From assembly GCF_965363235.1 (NCBI RefSeq), contig NC_134838.1, forward strand, positions 12,804,441-12,868,440: 64,000 nucleotides of DNA, given 5' to 3'. The DNA is from Mytilus galloprovincialis. Taxonomy: Eukaryota > Mollusca > Bivalvia > Mytilida > Mytilidae. How positions within the stretch are numbered: the stretch's first letter is position 1; each line of letters opens with the position of its first letter. Below are positions 36,201 through 48,200 of this stretch, piece by piece. The translations under genes were made by a program, and so were the position numbers. The notes under the pieces were generated by a model. It searched no databases. It was not told the DNA's origin and worked only from the letters and a program-made list of their open reading frames with translations.

Positions 36201-39200
36201 TCATCATGGTCATTATTTCAAGCTTCATTAAATATGATCAAATCTGGAAATTTAGATGAAGGTCAAGTTTTCAACTTGCTTGTTTATATCACAAGTGTCT
36301 GTAGCTAATTAGATGTCAGAATCTTTTGATGTGGTAAATTTAAACAATGTGTAAATGTATCCAATATATTATAATACAATAGTGGTCAAATCAATTATCT
36401 CTCCTAACATTTTTCCTATATGCATTCTTAACAGCTATAATTTGCTGTTTGTGCTTTTGATCCCATTATTTTAACACTTTCACCCACAAATGTAATTAGC
36501 ATTAAAAATATGTAATAATGAAAACTACATATTTTTAATTTCACACTTTGAGAGTGTTGACCACAAGAGAAATAGGTTTAACAACTTGTGAAAATTGAAT
36601 TTTGCTTGATATCAATTCTTCTTTTTCAATTTAATTACTATAAATGAACTTGCCACAGGCTCGTTTATTATTATTTTTGAAAATAAATAACTCCAGTTGA
36701 TCCTAGGCTCACACAGCATAGTAAGCTAGAATGGGCCTAAAAATGACCTGTGTAAAACAATACATTGTTTTCAAAATTCCAATAGGGAATACACTTTATA
36801 TAATTGTATCAATAAAGCTGAAACGTCTCAAAAAATTGGTTTATTGATACAATTATAAAACAATACAGACAAAAAAAAAACAATGGCCAAAAATTGAAAT
36901 TGATATACATGTACAAAACATTAAATGAAAAACAAATATGAAATATAGTAAAAGTGACAACCACTAAAATTACAGGCTTCTGACTTGGGACAGATATATA
37001 GAGAAATATATATAATATGTTACTTATAATTACTTAGTATAAAATTCCAGTTTTTTTGGCTCATTTAGAAAGAAACCGATAAATTCCAGACAAAAAAAAT
37101 TAACTGATGTCTTCCATAGGCATTGTTTCTAATATTTACAGTTAAATTTCCAGACAAATTGACAGCAGTATGAAAAAAATTCCAGTACATTTAAGTTTTA
37201 TAACGTGTTTAAAATCTGGAATTCCAGAACATTTTGGTAATGGTGAAAAACATTTCCATGGATTTTTTTTTTTACATCTTATGTCTTCCATAGGAGGGGG
37301 ACAGAATATTTCTGGAATAGCCCAATCGCTAATCCCGGCTGACCCGGCCGCTTGAACTTTTGACGCATACAACAATCACTTTTCCATTGTTTGGTCAGAT
37401 ATTTTATATTTCGACGTCAAAATTTTACGGGAACCTGTGTGATATCCAGTAATGGCGGACAAATAGCGATAAGGTGTATTGTTGTATGATTCTCATCACT
37501 TGGCGTCGTCCGTCGTCGTTAACTTTTACAAAAATCTTCTGCTCTGAAACTGCTGGGCCAAATTTAACCAAACATGGCCAAAATCATTATTAGGGTATCT
37601 AGTTTAAAAATTGTGTCCGGTAACCCGGCCAACCAACCAAGATGGCCGCCATGGCTAAAAATAGAACATAGAGGTAAAATGTAGTTTTTGGCTTATAACT
37701 CAAAAACCAAAGCATTTAGAGCAAATCTGACATGGGGTAAAATTGTTAATCAGGTCAAGATCTATCTGCTCTATAATTTTGAGATGAATCGGACAACCCG
37801 TTGATAGGTTGCTGCCCCTGAATTGGTAATTTTAAGGAAATTTTGCTGTTTTTTGGTTATTATCTTGAATATTATCATAGATAGAGATAAACTGTAAACA
37901 GCAAAAATGTTCAGTAAAGAAAGATCTACAAATAAGTCAACAGGACCAAAATGGTCTGTTGACCCCTTTAGGAGTTATTGCCCTTTATAGTCAATTTTTA
38001 ACCATTTTTCGTAAATCTTAGTCATTTTTTACAAAAATCTTCTCCTCTGAAACTACTGGGCCAAATTAATCCAAACTTGGCCACAATCATCATTGGGGTA
38101 TCTAGTGTGAAATTTGTGTCCGGTGACCCGGACAACCAACCAAGATGGTCGCCATGGCTAAAAATAGAACATAGGGGTAAAATGCAGTTTTTGGCTTATC
38201 ACTCAAAAACCAAAGCATTTAGAGCAAATCTGACATCGGGTAAAATTATTTATCAGGTCAAGATCTATCTGCCCTGAAATTTTCAGATGAATCTGACAAC
38301 CCGTTGTTGGGTTGCTGCCCATGAATTGGTAATTTTAAGGAAATTTTGCTGTTTTTGGTTATTATCTTGAATATTATTATAGATAGAGATAAACTGTAAA
38401 CAGCAATAATGTTAAGCAAAGTAAGATTTACAAATAAGTCAACATGACGAAAATGGTCAATTGACCCCTAAGGAGTTATTGTCCTTTATAGTCAATTTTT
38501 AACAATTTTCATAAAATTTGTAAATTTTAACTAACATTTTCCACTGAAACTACTGGGCCAAGTTCATTATAGATAGAGATAATTGTAAGCAGCAAGAATG
38601 TTCAGTAAAGTAAGATGTATAAACACATCACCATCACCAAAACACAATTTTGTCATGAATCCATCTGCTTCCTTTGTTTAAAATTCACATAGACCCAGGT
38701 GAGCGACACAGGCTCTTTAGAGCCTCTAGTTTATAATTAAGAAGATGTAAGTCCATGAATATTACAAAATTTTTGGACATGTTTTGAACATACAATACCA
38801 AAAAGATGTACATGTACATGTATAGTTCTTTGGGAAAAGTTTCTACAAAGAATATAAATGTGTACTAAGAAGTGGTTTTTACAACAAAAATAAATACATC
38901 ACTTGAACTGTACCCCACATAAAAGGGATAGTCATTACATTTTTTTATGATGATTTAGGGGTTACCCCTCATTTGAGGGGTTGTTCCCAACCTGTTTTAT
39001 ATTTGATTTATATTGCAATTATCAATACTTCTAAGGTCTTCTCAAGCAACTTGTACTGCTAAACATATAAAAAGAATATATATGTATTCACCAACTACAT
39101 GTTTAAGCAGTGATTTTCCTAGTGCTTTGAGGAAGGGGCCCAGGGCTTATGCAATTCAGAATAAATGTTCATGAAATTTTGGCTTTTGGGAAAATATATT

Positions 39201-42200
39201 AGTGTGTTTATACAGAGGGCACACGACTGATGCTGTGTGCAACTTGATAGAGGGATGTGGTTCTGAGCAGGAATAACTGCATTAATTGAAAACAAGATTT
39301 GACTGATTTGTCCAAAAAAAAACCACAACACAACGTACAACAAAATAAGGCGATGATGTCTATAGCCAATGAAGAATTTTAGAGCTAAAAATTTGGAAAA
39401 AAAGCGCTTTCAATTTCAGTTTTTTGGATTTTGAATACTAAAATTGAGAAAGGAAATGGGGAATGTGTCAAAGCGACAACAACCCGACCATAGAGCAGAC
39501 AACAGCCGAAGTCCACCAATGGGTCTTCAATGTAGCGAGAATTCCCGCACCCGTAGGTGTCCTTGAACTGGCCCCTAAAAAATATGTGTACTAGTACAGT
39601 GATAATGGACGTCATACTAAACCCCGAATTATACACAAGAAAGTGAAATTAAAAATCATACAAGACTAACAAAGGCCAGAGGCTCCTGACTTGGGACAGG
39701 CGCAAAACTGTATGTTTTCATTTTACTTTCAACATGTTTAATTTAAAAATTGACCATTTTGCGTCATAAAAATCATTTCAATTTAAAATGAAGCATTCTT
39801 GAATGTTTATAGCAAAATGGTGAGAAAATTCATGAATTCATTCAATTGTTGATGCCAGGAATTTTGTGTGAATAATTTTGACAGTTTGAAAAATTACAGG
39901 ACAGCAACTTTTAAGTCCTACATGTATCAAAATGAACAAAAATGTGGGAAAAATTTCTGAATTCTTCAGCTTGAATAAGACATTTATTAACTTAAAATTA
40001 TCTAAAACTTGCTGCTGTTCACAATGATAAGCAGTTAAACTTTTTTAATCTTTCCTGCCAAGTGCAACCATGCCAATACATGTACCTGTAAAACTAAAAG
40101 GAAAACAGAAAGGTATAATCTAATAGAGGTAATTTGCACAAACTCAAAAAGTTTATGCTTTTAGATCAAATTAAATTTAAACAGTTATTAAGAGGAGACG
40201 AAAGTTTTGATAATCTTCAAAGACACTTAGCTTTTTTAAATGCTGAAAAAAACCCAGAGAACTTAAACATTCACTTTAATCATGTATTTCTTTTTTGTAG
40301 GTTTAAGACTACGTTTAAAGTCCGTGCCACTTGCCACAGCTTGTATTATTTATCACAGATTTTTTAAAGAATATACTTTACAACAATATGATCCTTATGT
40401 AAGTATCATCATAGATACATGTAGTATCAAAATGTTTTGTTGAATACACAAATAGTTGGCAAGTAATCATGACAATGATGACAGGATACATTTGTACGTT
40501 TTGAGATAAATGTGTTGTATTTTTCTTTCTGATTAAGTTTTGTATTTTGCTATCATAAGCTGAAGTTTTGATCCATTAATCATGTTAATGTATTATGTGG
40601 AATGCTTGCTAATGATACAACACTCCAACAGAGACCAAATGGCAAGAAAGTTATAACTATACAAATGTAGGTCACCATACTGCCTTTAACAATGAGCAAA
40701 ACCCATACTGCATAGACGGCTATAAAAAGCCCCAATATGACATACATATACAGAATGTGGTGGGGTTAAACTAGTTTTTGGCAGAAAACCCTCACCCTAA
40801 CCTGGGACAACATAAGAACAAACTATAAAAATCGGTTTAGAGACGGTTTAATTACATAATCAACATTTACAAGTAGTATTTAATTTAATTTGCTTTGTTT
40901 TATAGTTGATAGCCTCTACAACATTATACATAGCAGGAAAAGTAGAGGAGAATCAAGTCACTCTTAGAGATGTAGTCAATGTTTGTTATAGGTAAGGCCA
41001 TTAAAATGTCACACAAAGAAAATATCTTAAATTCTCCCTCATGAATTCGTCCGAATTTAAAACATTTCTATACTGAATACATGGCTAAATAAGAGACAAG
41101 TCATAATTTAGGTTTGTTTGCTCGCAGTAACTTTCTTATTTTCTCAGCGAAACAACATTTAATATCTTGTGAACATTTTACAATTTACAAAAATATACCA
41201 CAATTCCATCTATATACATTCACAATGTCCTCTAAATACATATCAATACAAACATAACTGTAATATATTATGCAGAGCTTAACGTTAACTTCGTCTATCA
41301 AAGTTACTCGAGCACATCGATAATAATCAAACTTAATCAGGACTTATATATGCCTATAAAACCCCACCCGTACTACCGCCCTCGAAATATCCGTGCAGAA
41401 AACAACAGTAACATCAGACCACTTCTGATTTACATACTAGCCAAACTTGTACCACAAGTCTAAAGATAAAAATAGAATAGGGAAATTCCAAATATAACGG
41501 AATAGAAATAAATTTAAATTCTCCCTCATGAATTCGTCCGAATTTAAAACATTTCTATACTGAATACATGGCTAAATAAGAGACAAGTCATAATTTAGGT
41601 TTGTTTGCTCGCAGTAACTTCGATAAAACAAAGGAATAAATAATTTGAGAACTATATGCCAAGATTCAAGGAAACAGCCATTTGAGATTTTAAATTGTCT
41701 TTAATATACCCATCTTTGGCTTTATCAGAAGCCCATCTACCGTGGACTTTAAGTAACCTATCAGAGACTCCTCTATTAGCCCCCGTAGAAGCGCCACCAC
41801 TTCTCAAACTATGAAGCCCAAACTTAAGCTTATCTAAACCAATATCTGATAAACTCTCTAACAAAATTTCTCTCGCTCTGGTATAGGACAATGGACTATT
41901 TACATTACATAATTTATAAACATCTTTCGATTTCATAAAAGACAGTGCTCTGAAAATATAGCTATCAGAATTTTTACTCAATTCAGCTAAATTGATATAC
42001 TTATTTAACCAAAAAACTGGACATAAATCTGTACCTGTTGCAGCTATAACAACAGAATTACCCCTTCTGTATAAATCAGTTTTGCTTTTATCAATGCTAA
42101 TTTTAACATGACTGACTTGAAACTCAATATTATTCATCTTAATGTTAGCCAATTCACTATACCTCAAAAATCCAGAAAATCCTAACAGAAATAATACTAC

Positions 42201-45200
42201 TACACGCAATTTTTTGAGATTATTATGATCTCCGAACTTCAAAACAATTTTCCTTAATATATCTGGGGTAATAGGTTCATTTTTGTTTATAGGTTTACTT
42301 AGCAATCTCCTTCCTCCTTCATAAATAAGACCAAGGAATTTGTCTGAACAAGGATTATGTTTGAAATTAAAGTCATGAAACCATTTTATTGAATAAAAAC
42401 TTGCATCTAAAATCGCAACACTGGATCCCTGTTGAATGAGTCCACCTATATACATAGAAATCGTAGTAGTTGTCGCTGGTAAACACTCAAGTGAACATGA
42501 AACACACCATTTTTCAAACTTTTTAAAATAGCACTTGTATTTCTTAATTGTAGAATTTGATCTAGACGATTCGACAAAAGAGGGTAAATCTCGTATGATA
42601 CTGGCAAATCTTGAATCATTGGCATAACACTCAAATTGTTTCCATTGATCTGTAAAATAAATATAATAATGAATACCAAGTAATAACTATAAACAAAGTA
42701 AATATAATTAACATTACTACTATAAATGAATGCGGCATTTCCCTCGCAAACAACCCAGTGCGGCATTTCCCTCGCAAACAACCCAGTGCGGCATTTCCCT
42801 TGCAAACAAATGAATGCGGCATTTCCCTCGCAAACAAATGAATGCGGCATTTCCCTCGCAAACAAATGAGTGCGGCATTTTCCTCGCAAACAAATGAATG
42901 CGGCATTTTCCTCGCACACTTACTGTGGCATTCAACCTCACAGTATTTAAAAAAGTCATATACTTATATATATACAGTGGCATTAACCCTCACTGTATTC
43001 ATAAACAATTAATCAACAATGTTAACAATGACATATCTAATTGTTGCAGTTAAAACATCACAATGTTAAATTTAACGTTCTTTCGAATATAGTCTCATAT
43101 CTGATAACTGCGGCAAATAACCATCGCAGAAAACTAAATCAACTACAGTCTGTATACAACATTCAATGCATAAATCTCAATACTTCGAAAAATCCAACAA
43201 CAAAACATACATTACTGTTAAAAGGTCTCTGTGCAAATATACTCTTTTCTTGTGAACCTTTTGTAAAAAAGTTCATAGGTTTTACATACTCTCTAAAGTC
43301 TATAACAAAAGATTTAAATCTGTCTGAAAACCTATTCACTAAGATAGGCCAAAATAACGCTGATGGCCATTTAGGTACAACTAAAGTGCCTTTAGCTTTA
43401 CATAATCGCATGTGATTTAAACACTTGTTAACTAAACAAACTGGTGGAACTAACCAGTTATTATGAGCAGACCAATCATATGCGAAAGCATCAACCTCGG
43501 AAGTATCCGGTGAATAATATCTAGAGTTAAAATAGTCTACTTTTTTGTTTTTCGAATCTGCAAAACGATCGCATGTGAATGGTCCCCATAATTTATCAAA
43601 ATATATAAAAATTTGATAGGAAACACCCCAATCGTCATAATCAAATTTTGCTCAGATAATCTGCATAAGTATTTTTATCTCTAGGTATCCATTCAACATC
43701 CAAGAAAATATTATGTGACAAACAAATATGAAATAAGCTTAAAGCAATGTCTTGTAATTCTACTTTCATGCTACCCTTTTTAACAATCTGTACTACATTT
43801 TGGTTATCTGTATAAAGTTTAACAAATTTTCCTGTTAAATCAGATTTAAAAGAAGAATTATTCTTTTCTACAGTTTTCAATTCTCTCCATGTAGAACTTT
43901 TGCTTCTTTCATGACCATCAAACATAAAATGTACAATTTTGTTATCATTCATTATAAACCCTGCTCCGGCATACTGACTAGCGTCAGTGAAAATTACACG
44001 CTGTGGTATTCTATTTATAGGTACAATGCGTTGGAAAGATAATGACTCGCATTCAAAATACCAAAATTTTAGTTCTTTCAAAATGTTGTCATTTATAGGG
44101 ATGACATCGTCCCATGCAGATCTACAACAGACTAGCATATGCATATGCTTCGTCATCATTTGACAAACGTTACCAAGAGCAGGAATCATAGAAATGATTT
44201 TTCCACATATTTTAGCAATACATCTATAAGTCAAAATAGTTTTGCCATCTACTACGCTCGATATTACCAGCTTTAAAGCAAATAATTTTTTAAGCGATAT
44301 TTCTAAAGTACAATCTTTAAAGTTCCAAACAAAACCTAACTTTTTGTTTCTCGACAAATTTATTAACATGTCTCAAATCTAAGACTAATCTTTCTTTACC
44401 CGTACTATTTACCGACACAGTAAATGGATTAACGACAAATGGTCGATTTACTTCTTTTATACATTCTTTAGTTAAAAGTTCTTCAATAGAATTTTCCACA
44501 AATTCTGAGTGTTTTAACGCAGATCTATTATTACTTAGAAAAATAGTCGGTGGTTCACTCAGAAAAGGAATTCTATAACCAAAATTAAAAACATTCATTA
44601 TAAAATCATTAGCGTTAAGTACATTTTTCCAAAACAATGCATGTTTTCTTAAATTTCCTTTCACATTTATAAGATTTTGACCAGATTTTTTCTCATACTT
44701 GTTAACAAATTGAAAACAATACTCAACTTCATCTATGTCTGTATCTGTTTTGTTACTGGGTCTTTCCTGTGTTCTGTTCCTGGAACTTTGTTGCACCAAC
44801 TGTCGCTGTAGGAATCCTTTTTTCGGGGCAGTTCCTTGCAAAGTGCCCGGGCTGGTTACAATAGAAACACTTGTAACTTTCTGACTTGCCTGCTTTGGAG
44901 AACTCGGTATCACTGACTTGGCCAAGGCCACGAAAAAAACTCCTAGAATTGAATTCTCCTTTTCCGGAACCACTATTGGAAGATTCTGGTTTACTGTACG
45001 GCTTGGAACTTCTTTTACGAGAAGCCCTGGAAATAGCAGCACGCAAATCACTAGCATCTTCTTTATTGTCGGCCAATGGACTATCCAAGTATTCTTTAAC
45101 CGTGTCCCATCCATGCTTGTCGGCTATCTTTAGAATTTTGTTACGCTTACGGATGATTTCCTTTTCCTGGGAAATGATTTCACTAACTTCGGAAGCGTTT

Positions 45201-48200
45201 CCAAGCTTTATACAACTTTCAACGGCAGCAAGCCTCTCCAGACGCTCGGTATTAAACGAATGTTGCACTTTAATTCCCTCACTATGGAATACAAATTCTG
45301 GTTGATCGACACCGGTTGCTTTAACACTTTTTCCTAAACAAGCTTCGAAATGATTAATCAAGGAATGTTTTTGCTTCTCTAAAGCATTGTTTAAAGCTGA
45401 AGTGAAAAGCGAAATAGCCCCGTCCGTACTTAACTCTGTTTTGTTACTATTTTCAGCATGTTGAGTAGTAGCACGGCGTTCATCATGGTCGGAGCCTTCC
45501 TCGGACATATTATGCAGAGCTTAACGTTAACTTCGTCTATCAAAGTTACTCGAGCACATCGATAATAATCAAACGTAATCAGGACTTATATATGCCTATA
45601 AAACCCCACCCGTACTACCGCCCTCGAAATATCCGTGCAGAAAACAACAGTAACATCAGACCACTTCTGATTTACATACTAGCCAAACTTGTACCACAAG
45701 TCTAAAGATAAAAATAGAATATGGAAATTCCAAATATAACGGAATAGAAATAAATATATGTTTCTCTCAATATTAAGGGGGCTCAAGGATATAAATCCAT
45801 TGTTTTTTTTTTTAATTTTTGCTTTTTTTTCCTATAAATCAAATGAACTTTCTTATATACTTAATAGAAAAATGAAATTAAAAATTTGGGTTACTCATGT
45901 TACTGTTCATTTAAGCTCACAATCTGCATTTTAAAGCAGCATGTATTTTTGTTTAAGGTACCTTTTTTCTGTTTAACTAATAGAAGAAATAAAACAAGAA
46001 ATTAATTACAGAACTAAATTAAGCAATTGTTTAGTTTGAGTTCAATTTTGTCTTTGGTGGATAGTTGTTAAAAAAATACTAAAAAATATAGGTCATCGAT
46101 GAGTTAAAAAAGATATTTCAACTTTAATGCCAAAAAATGGCATTTTTGCACCAAAGGGAGATAATTTGGAGCTATTTCAATAATATAAACATTTAAGAAG
46201 TCATTTGAGCCAAAGCGAATAGATTTTTATGCCCCACCTACGATAGTAGAGGGGCATTATGTTTTCTGGTCTGTGCGTCCGTTCGTCCGTCCGTTCGTTC
46301 GTCCGTTCGTCCGTCTGTCCCGCTTCAGGTTAAAGTTTTTGGTCGAGGTAGTTTTTGATGAAGTTGAAGTCCAATCGACTTCAAACTTGGTACACATGTT
46401 CCCTATGATATGATCTTTCTAATTTAAATGCCAAATTAGAGTTTTGACCCCAATTTTACGGTTCACTGATAGAAAATGATAGTGCAAATTTCAGGTTAAA
46501 GTTTTTGGCTTCAGGTTAAAGTTTTTGGTCAAGGTAGTTTTTGATGAAGTTGAAGTCCAATCAACTTGAAACTTAGTATACATGTGCCCTATGATATGAT
46601 CTTTCTAATTTAAATGCCAAATTAGAGTTTTGACCCCAATTTTACGGTTCACTGAACATAGAAAATGATAGTGCAAATTTCAGGTTAAAGTTTTTGGCTT
46701 CAGGTTAAAGTTTTTGGTCAAGGTAGTTTTTGATGAAGTTGAAGTCCAATCAACTTGAAACTTAGTATACATGTGCCCTATGATATGATCTTTCTAATTT
46801 AAATGCCAAATTAGAGTTTTGACCCCAATTTTACGGTTCACTGAACATAGAAAATGATAGTGCAAATTTCAGGTTAAAGTTTTTGGCTTCAGGTTAAAGT
46901 TTTTGGTCAAGGTAGTTTTTGATGAAGTTGAAGTCCAATCAACTTGAAACTTAGTATACATGTGCCCTATGATATGATCTTTCTAATTTAAATGCCAAAT
47001 TAGAGTTTTGACCCCCATTTTACGGTTCACTGAACATAGAAAATGATAGTGCAAATTTCAGGTTAAAGTTTTTGGTCAAGGTAGTTTTTGATAAAGTAGA
47101 AGTCCAATCAACTTGAAACTTAGTATACATGTTCCCTTTGATAAGATCATTCTAATTTTAATGCCAAATTAGAGAATTTATTCCAATTTCACAGTCCTTT
47201 AAACATAGAAAATGATAGTGTGAGTGGGGCATCCGTGTACTGTGGACACATTCTTGTTTTGGTTGATTTTTGTACCATATCATAAAGTAACAACTAATAG
47301 TGTAATAAATAAAATTTGTAATAAAAAAAAATGTTTTAAATTTTGCTGAAATTTTTGTACCCTCAAGACTCTTTAAATGAACATGATAAACTTTGCAATC
47401 TTTGTTTGACATTTCTGATAAATTTTAAAATTCAAAAAAATCCTAGAATAAGAAATTAGACAACATCATAAGCAAAGCATCAATTGAATTTATAAATTAA
47501 TATATCTTATTGCAGAAAATTGCATTTTTAATCCACACTAGTGGGCATGCATTGTCTGACTCCACCATTGTACTAACCTTATAACTTATAAGTATGTTAC
47601 AAGTTATTTACATTGACTAATGTCAATCTCATTGGTAAGTATACCACTTCTCCTTATTTTATATTAATATGTTTTTTTAGAACTTTACACAGAAGCAAGC
47701 CTCCATTAGAAATGGGGGACATGTTCTTTGCATTAAAAGAAACTATTGCCAAGTGTGAACTATTTGTCCTGAGAGCCTTACAGTTTAGAGTTGTATATAA
47801 CCATCCACATAGGGTAAGTTATATGTATTTTATAACCCATTTATGGGCATTATATTTCTGGTCTGTGCATCTGTCTGTTCATCCGTCTGTTCCGCTTCAG
47901 GTTAAAGTTTTTGGTCGAGGTCGTTTTTGATGAAGTTGAAGTCCAATCAACTTGAAACTTAGTACACATGTTCCCTATGATATGATCTTTCTAATTTTAA
48001 TGCCAAAGTAGAGATTTTCTCCCATTTTCACTGTCCACAGAACATAGAAAATGATAGTGCGGATGGATTATTCGTGTACTGGGGACACATTCTTGTTTTC
48101 TTCAAAATTTGCACATCATCACAACAGACTAACTTAAAATCCAGTACCAGCTGTTTGAACAAATTTTATTCTTATTTTTCTATGGCTTCATATAGTAATA

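Larger units (their letters stand above)
41027..45755 (-). mobile_element. Ngaro/DIRS-type tyrosine-recombinase retrotransposon with split direct repeats
   Basis: Read on the minus strand the order is A1 (45,755-45,507), gag, pol, recombinase, B1 (41,620-41,514), A2 (41,513-41,265) and B2 (41,133-41,027). A1 and A2 are 249 bp each and differ at about two positions. B1 and B2 are 107 bp and appear identical. This split direct repeat layout, an RT/RNase H of Ngaro type and a tyrosine recombinase in place of an integrase together define the order. No target duplication is seen, as expected. The element is antisense in CCNQ intron 3. Pol is damaged, so this copy cannot move by itself. Confidence 0.92.

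Noticed and set aside
42728..42920. CRISPR-like array of short direct repeats
   Set aside because: The units are contiguous with no unique spacers and lie inside an animal retrotransposon.
42446..42983. Three overlapping long minus-strand frames as proteins
   Set aside because: They are open because the 29-30-bp minisatellite has no stops in any minus frame; the peptides only repeat the unit.
44886..45305. 139-codon plus-strand frame
   Set aside because: Antisense shadow of the Ngaro gag frame; no family resemblance.
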